Below are positions 15,721 to 24,483 of a stretch of DNA of 64,000 nucleotides, in pieces (within the stretch, counting starts at the first letter, position 1; the number at the start of each line of letters is the position of its first letter). Made by a program: the position numbers and the translations under genes. The notes beneath the pieces were generated by a model, which was not told the origin of the DNA, did no database searches, and saw only the letters and a list, made by a program, of their open reading frames with translations. The stretch covers positions 2,418,001-2,482,000 of the forward strand of contig NZ_CP110396.1 of the NCBI RefSeq assembly GCF_029910215.1, read 5' to 3'. The DNA is from Paraburkholderia sp. D15 (GTDB lineage: Bacteria; Pseudomonadota; Gammaproteobacteria; Burkholderiales; Burkholderiaceae).

Positions 15721-17022
15721 TCAGCGGCTTTGCGGCGCGTCCTTGATGAACAGCGTCGTCAACGCGCCGAGCACGCAGATTGCGCCGACATACATCGGCG
15801 CGGCCATCGGATTCGACTTCATCATCAACGACACGGCGATCGGCGTGAGGCCGCCGAACACCGCATACGCGACGTTGTACGAAAACGAAATGCCCGAGAA
15901 GCGCACCACCGGCGGGAACGCCTTGACCATCACGAACGGAATCGCGCCGATCACGCCGACGAACAGGCCCGCGAGGCCATACAGCGGCACCAGTGCGGAG
16001 GTATCGGCGGCGAGCTGCTGGAACATCGCGTAGTAGGTCACGGCCAACGCCAGACCGCCGACGAAAATCGTGCGGCCCGCGCCGATGCGCCCGGCAATCG
16101 AGCCCGCCAGCACGCAGCCGACGGTCAGCGTCAGCGTCGCCACGCAGTTCGCCAGCAGGGCGGTGGCCGGCGCAATGTGAAATTGCTTTTGCAGCAGCGT
16201 CGGCGTCATCAGGATCACGACGACGATGGCGGCCGACAGCATCCACGTGAGCAGCATCGACACGATCACCGCGCGGCCGTGGTCGCGCAGCACGGCCTTG
16301 AGCGGCACCTCGGCGGCAATCGCCCTGCGCTGCTTGAGCTCGGCGAACACCGGCGTTTCGTGCAGCCAGCGGCGCAGATAGACCGAGAACATGCCGAACA
16401 CGCCGCCGACCAGGAACGGAATGCGCCACGCGTACGCGGCGATTTCCGCCGGCGCGAAGCTGCGATTGACCGCCGACGCGATCAGCGAGCCGAGCAGGAT
16501 GCCGGCCGTGAGACCGGCCGTCAGCGTGCCGCACGCATAGCCGATGTGGCGCTGCGGCACGTGCTCGGAAACGAACACCCACGCGCCCGGCACTTCGCCG
16601 CCCACGGCCGCGCCCTGCATCACGCGGAACGCCAGCAGCAGCACCGGCGCGAATACGCCGATGGCGGCATAGGTGGGCAGCAGACCCATCAGCAGCGTCG
16701 GCACCGACATCAGCAGCACGCTCAGCGTGAACATGCGCTTGCGGCCGAACAGGTCGCCGAAGTGCGCCATGATGATGCCGCCGAGCGGACGCGCCAGATA
16801 ACCGGCGGCGAAGATCCCGAAGGTCTGCACCTGACGCAGCCAGTCCGGCATGTCGGGCGGGAAAAACAGCTGGCCGATCGCCGGGGCGAAAAACACGAAG
16901 ATGATGAAGTCGTAGAACTCCAGCGCCCCGCCGAGGGCCGCGAGGCCGAGCGTTTTGTAGTCGCTGCGCCCAAGCGGGCGGGGGGTGACAGCCTGCGCTC
17001 CACCCAGATTTGTCGCTTGCAT
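15721..17022 (-). CDS. MFS transporter, metabolite:H+ symporter (MHS) family
   Basis: 433-residue, 12-helix proton symporter of the ProP/citrate-type MHS family. Signatures: GGALEFYDFIIFVFFAP in helix 1, GYLARPLGGIIMAHFGDLFGRKRMF (motif A), RVMQGAAVGGEVPGAWVFVSEH (motif B region), and FSGISFSYNVAYAVFGGLTP in the C-terminal half. ATG at 17022 is chosen by alignment with the family start. Substrates of this family are organic acids, amino-acid-like osmolytes or aromatic acids; nothing adjacent fixes the choice. The 399 bp upstream (17023-17420) are shared with the divergent response regulator. Confidence 0.92.
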   Translation of the reverse strand: MQATNLGGAQAVTPRPLGRSDYKTLGLAALGGALEFYDFIIFVFFAPAIGQLFFPPDMPDWLRQVQTFGIFAAGYLARPLGGIIMAHFGDLFGRKRMFTLSVLLMSVPTLLMGLLPTYAAIGVFAPVLLLAFRVMQGAAVGGEVPGAWVFVSEHVPQRHIGYACGTLTAGLTAGILLGSLIASAVNRSFAPAEIAAYAWRIPFLVGGVFGMFSVYLRRWLHETPVFAELKQRRAIAAEVPLKAVLRDHGRAVIVSMLLTWMLSAAIVVVILMTPTLLQKQFHIAPATALLANCVATLTLTVGCVLAGSIAGRIGAGRTIFVGGLALAVTYYAMFQQLAADTSALVPLYGLAGLFVGVIGAIPFVMVKAFPPVVRFSGISFSYNVAYAVFGGLTPIAVSLMMKSNPMAAPMYVGAICVLGALTTLFIKDAPQSR

Positions 17023-17332
17023 TGCTATGTCGTTGTCTTTGAATTGGAAACCACGTGTAGCGCGTGGAAAAACGGCGGTCGTCGGGCGAGAAGTGTGGCA
17101 AGCGCGGGGGTGGAGCGCGAACACGGGCGCACCGGCCCGGATAGGGCGGCGCGATGACGACGGAAGCCAGCCGCGCATTTTACAGGACGAAAGCTGCCGA
17201 CTTCGGGAAGTGCTTAATTCGATTGGAAAAAGTTCCCTCGGTTGGCATCTTTAAGTAGTCGGCGGCAGCGCCTGGGACGAAGCAGGTGGGGCGCGTGTAG
17301 GAATCGACGAAGCGTCTGTCGGCGAGAGTCGA

Positions 17333-17361
17333 TTGACATGTAAATTAGGATTGCTCCTATG
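17333..17361 (+). promoter_or_regulatory. sigma-70-like promoter for the orphan response regulator gene
   Basis: TTGACA at 17333-17338, then a 16-17 bp spacer and TCCTAT/CCTATG as -10, about 60 bp before the ATG. The -35 is a perfect consensus, the -10 is weak, which suits an activated or moderate promoter. The remainder of 17023-17420 shows no gene. Confidence 0.55.
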
Positions 17362-17420
17362 GGAGGACTCGGGTGCCGCTCTGAGAATTCGCGTCCGTGC
17401 TAACCCGTGAAGAGTCATCC

Positions 17421-18197
17421 ATGCGCATCGCCATCCTTCAGCGTGACCCGCTTATGCGTCAATCGATCGAGAAGATTCTGATCGGCGCCGGCCATACCCT
17501 TGTGTCCTACGACGACGGCCTGACCATGTCGAAGTCGCTTGCGCGCTCCACCGTGGATCTGCTGGTGCTCGACTGGCAGGGCACGCGCCTCGGCGGCGCC
17601 GAGGTGTTGCGCTCGGTGCGCGCGGTCGGCGGCGAGCGGTTGCCGGTCGTGTTCGCGTCGCGCGATGCGTCGGAGGAGAGCATGGTGCGCGCGTTCGCCG
17701 GCGGGGCGGACGACTACGTCGCATTGCCGCTGCGGCCCGCGGAGTTCCGCGAGCGGATCGGCGCGTTGCTGCGGCGCGTATATCCCGAACGCTTCGGCGG
17801 CGAGCATTTCGCCGTGGGGCCGTACCGTTTCAACGCGCATCACCAGGTGGTCACGCTGCGCGACCGGGTGGTGCAGTTGTCGGGCACGCAGTACCGGTTG
17901 GCGTCGCTGTTCTTTTCCAACATTGGCCGCGTGATGTCGCGCGACCATATCTTCGCGATGGTGTGGGGCCGCGAGTTTCGCGAGTTCACGCGCACCATCG
18001 ACAGCCATGTGTCGCGTTTGCGGCTGCTGCTGGAGATCGACGAACCGAACGGTTTCCGTCTGCAGCCGGTGTACAAGAGCGGCTACCGGCTGCTGCATCT
18101 GCGGCATGGCGAAGTGGCCGATCCGCGCAAGGAAGCAACCCGGCGTGGCCGCGTTCCGGCTGATGGGTTGATGCCTGAAGCTGACGGCGCGGTGTGA
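17421..18197 (+). CDS. atypical OmpR-family response regulator (degenerate receiver)
   Basis: 258 residues: receiver domain (1-115), winged-helix output domain (about 125-225, with VVQLSGTQYRLASLFFSN and TIDSHVSRLRLLLE), and a short basic tail. The likely phospho-acceptor Asp51 is kept (LLVLDWQG). However, the usual acidic pair near the start is reduced to one Asp (AILQRDPLMRQS), and the conserved Lys before the Pro of beta-5 is replaced (DDYVALPLRPAEF instead of a KP motif). So phosphorylation-independent or altered activation is likely. No histidine kinase gene is adjacent. The MHS transporter gene is divergent from it. Confidence 0.88.
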   Translation: MRIAILQRDPLMRQSIEKILIGAGHTLVSYDDGLTMSKSLARSTVDLLVLDWQGTRLGGAEVLRSVRAVGGERLPVVFASRDASEESMVRAFAGGADDYVALPLRPAEFRERIGALLRRVYPERFGGEHFAVGPYRFNAHHQVVTLRDRVVQLSGTQYRLASLFFSNIGRVMSRDHIFAMVWGREFREFTRTIDSHVSRLRLLLEIDEPNGFRLQPVYKSGYRLLHLRHGEVADPRKEATRRGRVPADGLMPEADGAV

Positions 18198-18267
18198 ACC
18201 CGCGCCGCTTCGCTTAACCCGCGCCGCTCGAACCTGCCGCAAGCGCCGCCACCGCCGCCACCGCCGC

Positions 18268-19173
18268 CTAAACCTGCGGCAGCGCCGGACGCGTTTCCAG
18301 CGACTTGCGAATCAACGCCTCCACCGCGTCGCGTTCGTCGCCCGCCAGCGGCAGACGCGGCGGCCGCACCGGCTCCGTCCCCAGCCCGACCATCGTCTCG
18401 GCCAGCTTGATGTTCTGCACGAGCTTGGCTGATACGTCGAGCGCGAGCAGCGGTGCGAACCAGCGGTAAATCGCGCGGGCTTCCTCCAGGCGTCCCGCCT
18501 TCAGCAGGCGGTAGATCGCCACGGTCTCGCGCGGAAACGCGCAGACCAGCCCGGCGACCCAGCCGTGCGCGCCCATCAATATCGCCTCCATCGCCAGATT
18601 GTCGACGCCGCACAGAATCGCGAAACGGTCGCCGACCGCGTTGATCAGATCGGTCACGCGCCGCACGTCGCCGCAGGATTCCTTGATCGCGACGATCTTC
18701 GCTTCGTCCGCGATCTCGGCGAACATGTCGGGCGTCATGTCCACGCCGTAGGCAAGCGGGTTGTTGTAGATCATCAGCGGTAGCGCGCTCGCGGCGGCTA
18801 CGCTGCGGAAATGGTGCAGCGTTTCGCGCCGGTCGGACAGGTAGCGCAGGCCCGGCAGCACCATGTAGCCCGCGGCACCGTGGCGGCTGCCGGCTTCGGC
18901 CTGGCGGCAGGCGTCGAGCGTGCTGTTTTCGGCGATGGTCAGCAGGACCGGGACGCGGCCGTGAGCGGCCTCGACGGCGATGTCGAGCACCTGAAGCTTC
19001 TCGTCCAGCGATAGCGTGGACGCCTCGCCGAGCGATCCGCACACGATGATGCCGTCCACGCCCGCGTCGATCTGCGCGTCGATATTCTTGCCGGTCCATG
19101 CGCGGTCTATGCTGAAATCCGCGTGAAACTTGGTGGTGACCGCAGGCCATACGCCTTCCCAGATATGCGCCAC
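18268..19173 (-). CDS. DapA-family lyase, probable 1-pyrroline-4-hydroxy-2-carboxylate deaminase
   Basis: 301-residue TIM-barrel class I aldolase-like enzyme. The Schiff-base lysine is Lys164 (KIVAIKESCGD) and the conserved Tyr is Tyr136 (MIYNNP); GIIVCGSLGEASTLS is the carboxylate-binding region. In hydroxyproline catabolism a DapA homologue removes water and ammonia from the D-hydroxyproline oxidation product to give alpha-ketoglutarate semialdehyde. That assignment rests on location: it is divergent from the 4-hydroxyproline epimerase gene and the dehydrogenase subunits. It shares a 200-bp promoter region with a large nested dyad. A semialdehyde dehydrogenase gene, needed to finish the pathway, is not in the window. 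Confidence 0.88.
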   Translation of the reverse strand: MAHIWEGVWPAVTTKFHADFSIDRAWTGKNIDAQIDAGVDGIIVCGSLGEASTLSLDEKLQVLDIAVEAAHGRVPVLLTIAENSTLDACRQAEAGSRHGAAGYMVLPGLRYLSDRRETLHHFRSVAAASALPLMIYNNPLAYGVDMTPDMFAEIADEAKIVAIKESCGDVRRVTDLINAVGDRFAILCGVDNLAMEAILMGAHGWVAGLVCAFPRETVAIYRLLKAGRLEEARAIYRWFAPLLALDVSAKLVQNIKLAETMVGLGTEPVRPPRLPLAGDERDAVEALIRKSLETRPALPQV

Positions 19174-19255
19174 GACTGCTCTCCTGATGTGATGGGTTAC
19201 AGCGCAGTGTAAGCAGGGAAAATCGCGCCGTCTTGCGTGAATCGCGCGCGGTGAA

Positions 19256-19316
19256 TGACGATTTCGGCACAGCCAGGGTCGCGTTTAAACGCGTTCGGGT
19301 TATGCCGAAATCGTCA
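19256..19316. promoter_or_regulatory. nested dyad in the divergent hydroxyproline promoter
   Basis: Perfect 14-bp arms TGACGATTTCGGCA (19256-19269) and TGCCGAAATCGTCA (19303-19316), with a second perfect 14-bp palindrome CGCGTTTAAACGCG (19280-19293) almost exactly at their centre. It is 57 bp before the epimerase ATG and 82 bp before the DapA-like ATG. I infer an operator controlling both directions, with the locus regulator (PAS-AraC type) as first candidate. Confidence 0.65.
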
Positions 19317-19373
19317 CAATCCACGCTTAGTCTCACCAAGACTTGCACGCCCGCGATTTCTACCATGGGCGGC

Positions 19374-20324
19374 ATGAAAACCATCGACATCATCGACTCG
19401 CACACCGGCGGCGAACCGACCCGCCTCGTGATCGCGGGGGGCCCCGATCTGGGCAACGGCACGCTGGCGCAGCGGCTCGACGTGTTCCGCACGCAGTTCG
19501 ACGACTGGCGCGTGGGCATCGTCACCGAACCGCGCGGTTCGGACGTGGTGGTCGGCGCGCTGCTGTGCGAGCCGCACGACCCGACCTGCGCGGCCGGCGT
19601 GATCTTCTTCAACAACGTCGGCTATCTCGGCATGTGCGGCCACGGCACCATCGGGCTTGTCGTTTCGCTCGCGCATACGGGACGCCTCGGACCCGGACGT
19701 CACCGGATCGAGACGCCGGTCGGCGTGGTCGAGGCGACGCTGAACGACGACGGCAGTGTCGGTGTGCGCAACGTGCCCGCGTATCGCTATCGCGAGGCGG
19801 TGGCGGTGGACGTGCCCGGCTACGACGGCGTGTTGCGCGGCGATATTGGCTGGGGCGGCAACTGGTTTTTTCTGGTCGCCGATCACGGTCATGCGCTGGA
19901 GGCGTCGCGCATCGGCGAGTTGACCGCCTTCAGCGCGGCGATTCGCGACGCGTTGATCGCGCAGCGCATCACCGGCGCGGACGGCGCGCTGATCGACCAT
20001 ATCGAACTGTTCGGGCCGGGTTCGCGCGATGGCATCGACAGCCGCAGCTTCGTGCTGTGTCCGGGCAACGCGTACGACCGCTCGCCGTGCGGCACCGGCA
20101 CCAGCGCCAAGGTGGCCTGCCTCGCCGCCGACGGCAAACTCGCCGAGGGCGCGGTGTGGCGCCAGGAGAGCATTATCGGCAGCGTGTTCGAAGCGAGCTA
20201 TCGCCGCGCGGACGACGGCGTCGCGATCGTGCCGACTATCACCGGTCACGCGCACATCATGGCGCAGGGTCAGTTGTGCTTCGACGAGCGCGATCCGTTC
20301 GCGTGGGGCATACGCACGGCATGA
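19374..20324 (+). CDS. lhpA: 4-hydroxyproline 2-epimerase
   Basis: 316-residue cofactor-free epimerase of the proline racemase family; converts trans-4-hydroxy-L-proline to cis-4-hydroxy-D-proline. Both catalytic cysteines are present at the positions known for this enzyme: Cys88 in GMCGHGT and Cys239 in SPCGTGTSA. The N-terminus [19 protein letters not shown] is typical. ATG at 19374 is preferred over 19365 because of family length. It begins a plus-strand operon; its stop overlaps the ATG of the next gene (ATGA). Confidence 0.95.
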   Translation: MKTIDIIDSHTGGEPTRLVIAGGPDLGNGTLAQRLDVFRTQFDDWRVGIVTEPRGSDVVVGALLCEPHDPTCAAGVIFFNNVGYLGMCGHGTIGLVVSLAHTGRLGPGRHRIETPVGVVEATLNDDGSVGVRNVPAYRYREAVAVDVPGYDGVLRGDIGWGGNWFFLVADHGHALEASRIGELTAFSAAIRDALIAQRITGADGALIDHIELFGPGSRDGIDSRSFVLCPGNAYDRSPCGTGTSAKVACLAADGKLAEGAVWRQESIIGSVFEASYRRADDGVAIVPTITGHAHIMAQGQLCFDERDPFAWGIRTA

Positions 20325-21472
20325 GAGCGGATGCGCTGATCGTCGGGGCCGGGATTGTCGGCGCGGCGTGCGCGGCGGAACTGGCCGCGCTCGGCATGCG
20401 CGTCGAGGTGCTGGACGCGCACGGCATCGGCGTGGGCGCGACGGCGGCCGGCATGGGCCACATCGTCGTGATGAACGACTCGCCGGCCGAATTCGCGCTG
20501 AGCCGCTACGCGCGCGATCTGTGGCTGGACCTCGCGCCGCGGCTGCGCAAGCGCGATGCGTTCGCGCGTTGCGGCACGCTGTGGGTCGCCGCCGACGACG
20601 AGGAATGGCAGGCCGCCCGCGCGATGCACACGGCTTTCGACGCACAGGGCGTCGCCGCGCAGTTGCTCGACACGTCGGCGCTGAGGACTTGCGAGCCGGC
20701 GTTGTCGGAGTCGCTGGTCGGTGGCTTGCGGATCGAGCACGACAGCATCGTGTATGCGCCGGCCGTCGCCGAATGGTTGCTGACGCAATCGCCGGGCGCC
20801 GCGAATATTCGGGTGCGACTGGGCACGCCGGTCGTGTCGGTGGATGCGCGTGGGGTCACGCTGGCGAGCGGCGAATCGCTCGACGCGGGTTGCGTGGTGG
20901 TGGCCAATGGACTGGGCGCGCGCGATCTGTTGCCGTCACTGCCGTTGCAGCCGAAGAAGGGCCACTTGCTGATCACGGATCGCTATCCGGATCTGATTCG
21001 CCATCAGTTGCTCGAACTCGGCTACATCAAGAGCGCGCATCACGCCGCGGGCACGTCGGTCGCGTTCAATGCGCAGCCGCGGCCCACCGGGCAATTGCTG
21101 ATCGGCTCGTCGCGGCAGTTCGACACGATCGACTCCACCGTCGAGATGCCGGTTCTCGCGCGCATGCTGCAACGCGCCGCGCGTTATCTGCCGATGCTGC
21201 CGACGCTCAACGGTATTCGCGCGTGGACGGGTTTTCGCGCGGCGTCGCCGGATGGGCTGCCGTTGATCGGACCGGCGGGCGACGATGCGCGTGGCGTCTG
21301 GCTGGCGGTTGGGCATGAGGGGTTGGGCGTGACGACGTCGCTCGCTACCGCGAAGCTGCTTGCGGCGCAGATTGTTGGTGCGGGCGATGCGGCGGGTTTG
21401 GGTTCTTCGTTGCCGATTTCGTTCGAGCCTTATTTGCCGGGGCGTTTTGCGCGGCGGGTGAGTTATGGGTAG
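20321..21472 (+). CDS. lhpB: D-hydroxyproline dehydrogenase, DadA-like FAD subunit
   Basis: 383-residue FAD-dependent amine oxidoreductase. An N-terminal Rossmann motif ([24 protein letters not shown]) binds FAD and the C-terminal [15 protein letters not shown] plus [18 protein letters not shown] complete the DadA fold. As the beta subunit of a heteromeric dehydrogenase it oxidises cis-4-hydroxy-D-proline to 1-pyrroline-4-hydroxy-2-carboxylate. It overlaps the epimerase by 4 bases and the next gene by 8 bases, so translation is coupled. The name is inferred from the order epimerase, FAD subunit, 2Fe-2S subunit, FAD/NAD subunit. Confidence 0.88.
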   Translation: MRADALIVGAGIVGAACAAELAALGMRVEVLDAHGIGVGATAAGMGHIVVMNDSPAEFALSRYARDLWLDLAPRLRKRDAFARCGTLWVAADDEEWQAARAMHTAFDAQGVAAQLLDTSALRTCEPALSESLVGGLRIEHDSIVYAPAVAEWLLTQSPGAANIRVRLGTPVVSVDARGVTLASGESLDAGCVVVANGLGARDLLPSLPLQPKKGHLLITDRYPDLIRHQLLELGYIKSAHHAAGTSVAFNAQPRPTGQLLIGSSRQFDTIDSTVEMPVLARMLQRAARYLPMLPTLNGIRAWTGFRAASPDGLPLIGPAGDDARGVWLAVGHEGLGVTTSLATAKLLAAQIVGAGDAAGLGSSLPISFEPYLPGRFARRVSYG

Positions 21473-21839
21473 CGCGGGCATGGGTGGGAAGGACGGTGCG
21501 GATATGGGCGTGGATGCGGGCGCAAACACGGGCGCAAACACGGGCGCAAACACGGGCGCAAACACGAGCGCAAACACGGGCTCAGCGCGTGTGCTGTTGA
21601 CGGTTAATGGCTGCGCCGTCGAGGTGGACGTTGGGACGACCGTTGCTGCGGCGCTTGTCATCGCTGGCGTGAATGGGACGCGTGTGTCGGTCGGCGGCGA
21701 GCTCCGTACGCCGTTGTGTGGGATGGGCGTGTGCCAGGAGTGTCGCGTAACGATCGATGGTTGCGCACATGTGCTGGCATGCCAGACGCTGTGTAGCGAT
21801 GGGCAGGTGGTGTGTGCCGGTGAGGGAGGGGCGCGGTGA
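21465..21839 (+). CDS. D-hydroxyproline dehydrogenase, small 2Fe-2S subunit with repeat-bearing N-terminus
   Basis: 124 residues. The C-terminal 85 form a ferredoxin-like 2Fe-2S domain (TVNGCAVEVDVGTTVAAALVIAG; RTPLCGMGVCQECRVTIDG; HVLACQTLC) typical of the small subunit of hydroxyproline or hydrogen cyanide-synthase-like dehydrogenases. The first 40 residues are a Gly/Met-rich start followed by GANT repeats encoded by five 12-bp units, which are not part of the normal domain. It overlaps the preceding gene by 8 bases. A start inside the repeats cannot be excluded. Confidence 0.85.
   Translation: MGSAGMGGKDGADMGVDAGANTGANTGANTGANTSANTGSARVLLTVNGCAVEVDVGTTVAAALVIAGVNGTRVSVGGELRTPLCGMGVCQECRVTIDGCAHVLACQTLCSDGQVVCAGEGGAR
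21518..21577 (+). repeat. five 12-bp tandem units GGGCGCAAACAC inside the 2Fe-2S subunit gene
   Basis: Four identical units plus one with a single change (GAGCGCAAACAC) encode Gly-Ala-Asn-Thr repeats. The unit preserves the reading frame. Confidence 0.85.
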
Positions 21840-21970
21840 CCACAGCTTATTTTCATGGCGTGTCGCCGGCCCTCTCACGAAACGTCGCGCGCACTGATGC
21901 AATGACGACAATGGCAACGACGACGGCTACCGTTGCTGCGCTTGCACCCACCCTGAGGGCTGCGCGATGA
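21836..21970 (+). CDS. possible 44-residue coupled small protein
   Basis: A frame starting with GTG at 21836 overlaps the stop of the 2Fe-2S subunit (GTGA) and ends in a TGA overlapping the ATG of the next gene (ATGA). It exactly fills the 127-bp gap in an otherwise tightly overlapping operon. The peptide begins MTTAYFHGVSPALSRN and is Ala/Thr-rich with no recognised domain. It may only serve translational coupling, or be chance. Confidence 0.3.
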   Translation: MTTAYFHGVSPALSRNVARTDAMTTMATTTATVAALAPTLRAAR

Positions 21971-23571
21971 ACCGGCACTTCGACATCGTCATCGTCGGTG
22001 CTGGACCCGCCGGTCTGAACGCCGCTTGCGTGGCGGCGCGCGCGGGCGTCGCCGTCGCGTTGCTCGACGACAACCCCCGCGCCGGTGGCCAGATCTGGCG
22101 ACAAGGCCCCGCGCATCCGCCGCAAGCGCCGCTCGACGATTTGCTCGCACGCTTGAACGGACTGGAAAACTTCACCTACTGGCCTTCGACACGTGTGGTC
22201 GCACCGCTGAGCCCGCGCGGTCTCCTGCTTGAATCGACGCGACACGGCGGCGTATCGCTCACTTACGAGCGGCTGATTCTGGCAACCGGCGCACGCGAAC
22301 TCCTCCTGCCGTTCGAAGGATGGACCTTGCCCAGCGTCACCGGCGCGGGCGCATTGCAGGCGCTGATCAAAGGTGGCATGCCGGTACGCGGCGAACGGAT
22401 CGTGATCGCGGGGAGCGGGCCGTTGCTGATCGCGGCGCTGGCGACGGCACGCGAGGCCGGCGCGCGCGTCGTCGCGGTGGTCGAGCAGGCGTCGGCGCTG
22501 GATGTCGCGCGTTTCGGCGTGTCGTTGCTGGCGGCGCCGTCGAAGTTGCGGCAAGCGGTCGGCATGACGCGCGGGTTTAATGGCACGCATTATTGGACCG
22601 GCGGCATGGTCCAGGCGGCGCGGGGTAAAGGACGCGTCGAACAGGCCGTCGTTCGACGCGGCAAACATACGGTGACGCTGGATTGCGATCGCATCGCTTG
22701 CGGTTATGGGCTTTTGCCTAACGTGACGCTCGCGCAGGCGCTCGGTTGCGTGATCGACGACGCGGGGGCGATCGTCGTCGACGATGGGCAACGTACGTCG
22801 GTCGACGGTGTATTCGCGGCGGGGGAGTGCACGGGCGTCGGCGGCGCGGAGCTGGCGGTGGTGGAGGGAAGAATCGCCGGGTTGTGTGCGGTTGCGGGAA
22901 TGCAGGACCATCGCCGTCACGCGCACGAGGTGGCGAGTAGCGCAATGGGCCTTGGCGCGACCGTCGTTGCAAACGCCAGCGCAAAACGCAGCGCAACCGA
23001 CACCGCAACCGACACCGCAACCGACACCGCAACCGACACCGCAACCGACACCGCAAACGACACCGCAAACGACACCGCAAACGACACCGCAAACGACACC
23101 GCAAACGACACCGCATTGCGCGCACAACGCGCACGCTGGCGCCGCTTCGGTAAACGCGTTGCGACGGCATTCGCGTTGCGGGACGCCGCCCGTACGCCTC
23201 CCGCCGATGCCACGTTGCTGTGTCGCTGCGAAGACGTCAGCCTCGGCGAGGTCCGCGCGTTCGACGGTTGGCGCGACGCGAAACTGCAGACCCGCTGCGG
23301 AATGGGGGCGTGCCAAGGCCGCATCTGCGGCGCTGCCGCGAACCTGTACTTCGGCTGGGCGGCCGCGGCGCCTCGACCGCCGTTCAGTCCCGCGCGTATC
23401 GCCACGCTGATGGCGGCGGACGTAGTCGTCAGCGCATGCGAACCGGACAGTGCAGGTACAACGGCTACCACACCGCCAAGCGCCGTATCGCCAGGTACAA
23501 CGTCGCCATGTGCCGCAACGCCCGGCACCCCAACGCCCGGCACCACAACGCCACCCACCCCATCCCCCTGA
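21967..23571 (+). CDS. D-hydroxyproline dehydrogenase, FAD/NAD(P)-binding large subunit with BFD-like [2Fe-2S] domain
   Basis: 534 residues. Domain 1 (1-320) is a pyridine nucleotide-disulfide oxidoreductase fold: IVIVGAGPAGLNAACVAAR binds FAD, LILATGARELLLPFEGW and IVIAGSGPLLIAALATA follow, and VDGVFAAGECTGVGG closes it. Domain 2 (about 410-490) is a BFD-like iron-sulfur domain with CRCEDVS and CGMGACQGRICG. Between them lies a linker of ten 4-residue repeats (ATDT five times, ANDT five times). The C-terminus adds a Pro/Thr-rich tail with no homologue-like features. Together with the FAD subunit and the 2Fe-2S subunit it forms the membrane-linked or soluble dehydrogenase. Confidence 0.88.
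   Translation: MNRHFDIVIVGAGPAGLNAACVAARAGVAVALLDDNPRAGGQIWRQGPAHPPQAPLDDLLARLNGLENFTYWPSTRVVAPLSPRGLLLESTRHGGVSLTYERLILATGARELLLPFEGWTLPSVTGAGALQALIKGGMPVRGERIVIAGSGPLLIAALATAREAGARVVAVVEQASALDVARFGVSLLAAPSKLRQAVGMTRGFNGTHYWTGGMVQAARGKGRVEQAVVRRGKHTVTLDCDRIACGYGLLPNVTLAQALGCVIDDAGAIVVDDGQRTSVDGVFAAGECTGVGGAELAVVEGRIAGLCAVAGMQDHRRHAHEVASSAMGLGATVVANASAKRSATDTATDTATDTATDTATDTANDTANDTANDTANDTANDTALRAQRARWRRFGKRVATAFALRDAARTPPADATLLCRCEDVSLGEVRAFDGWRDAKLQTRCGMGACQGRICGAAANLYFGWAAAAPRPPFSPARIATLMAADVVVSACEPDSAGTTATTPPSAVSPGTTSPCAATPGTPTPGTTTPPTPSP
22993..23112 (+). repeat. ten 12-bp tandem units inside the large subunit gene
   Basis: Five GCAACCGACACC units followed by five GCAAACGACACC units, 120 bp. 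They differ only at one position and form two homogeneous blocks, indicating successive expansions. The repeat sits exactly in the interdomain linker. Confidence 0.9.
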
Positions 23572-23703
23572 CCCCGCCCCGCGCATACCCCGGATATTGT
23601 CGTCCGCCGCGCGGTTCTATAATCGACCGCACCCGAGCGCGGCACGACGCCACGGGCGAACGCTCCCACGCACCGCGCAACACGAACCCACCGGACCCGC
23701 ACG

Positions 23704-24471
23704 ATGAACACGCTGGCTGATGCGCTCGAACCGAACGACTCCACCCTGGCCGGCATGCTGTCGCACTTTCGCCTGCTGGAACCGGTGTTCGATGCGATGC
23801 CGGACATCGTCTTCTTCGTCAAGGACGCCGAGGCCCGCTACGCGCTGGTCAACCGCACGCTGGCATCGCGCTGCGGTTTCAAGGAAAAGTCCGCGCTACT
23901 CGGCCGCACCGCCGAGGACGTCTTCCCGCGCCGCTTCGGACGCATCTACACCGCGCAGGACAAGGCGGTCATCGACGTCGGCAACCAGATGATCGACCAG
24001 CTCGAATTGCATCTGTATCCCGGCCGTCAACCCGGCTGGTGCCTGACCTGCAAGCAGCCGCTGCGGGACGAGTCCGGCAAGGTGGTCGGACTTGCAGGTA
24101 TTTCGCGCGATCTGAAGGCGGACGAAAGCAGTCATCCCGCGTACAGCCGGCTCGCGGCGGTGGTCCAGTCGATTCAGGAGAATTACGTGCAGCCGCTCAA
24201 CCTGAAACAGTTGGCGGCCATGGCGGATATGTCGGTCGCGCAGCTGGAGCGCTATTTTCATAAGGTGTTTCATCTGACGCCGCGTCAGGTGCTGCTGAAA
24301 ACGCGGCTGGATGCGGCCACCGCGCTGCTGGTGTCGCACGACAAAGTCACCGACGTCGCCGCGCTCTGCGGCTATACCGACCACAGCGCGTTCACGCGGC
24401 AGTTCAAGGCGACCGTCGGCATTACGCCGACCGAGTACCGGATGCTGCTGCATGGAACCGCGCGGAGCTAA
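23704..24471 (+). CDS. lhpR: PAS-AraC family transcriptional regulator of hydroxyproline use
   Basis: 255 residues. An N-terminal PAS-like sensor (about 25-140, FDAMPDIVFFVKDAEARYALVNRTLA ... LRDESGKVVGLAGISRDL) is joined to a C-terminal AraC HTH pair (LKQLAAMADMSVAQLERYFHKVFHLTPRQVLLKTRL and VTDVAALCGYTDHSAFTRQFKATVGITPTEYR). Its place at the end of the hydroxyproline operon, 132 bp downstream of the large subunit, suggests it controls it. A TATAAT -10 element lies at 23618-23623 in the gap, consistent with its own promoter. Name by analogy, moderate certainty. Confidence 0.85.
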   Translation: MNTLADALEPNDSTLAGMLSHFRLLEPVFDAMPDIVFFVKDAEARYALVNRTLASRCGFKEKSALLGRTAEDVFPRRFGRIYTAQDKAVIDVGNQMIDQLELHLYPGRQPGWCLTCKQPLRDESGKVVGLAGISRDLKADESSHPAYSRLAAVVQSIQENYVQPLNLKQLAAMADMSVAQLERYFHKVFHLTPRQVLLKTRLDAATALLVSHDKVTDVAALCGYTDHSAFTRQFKATVGITPTEYRMLLHGTARS

Positions 24472-24483
24472 GCCACGCTGCCT

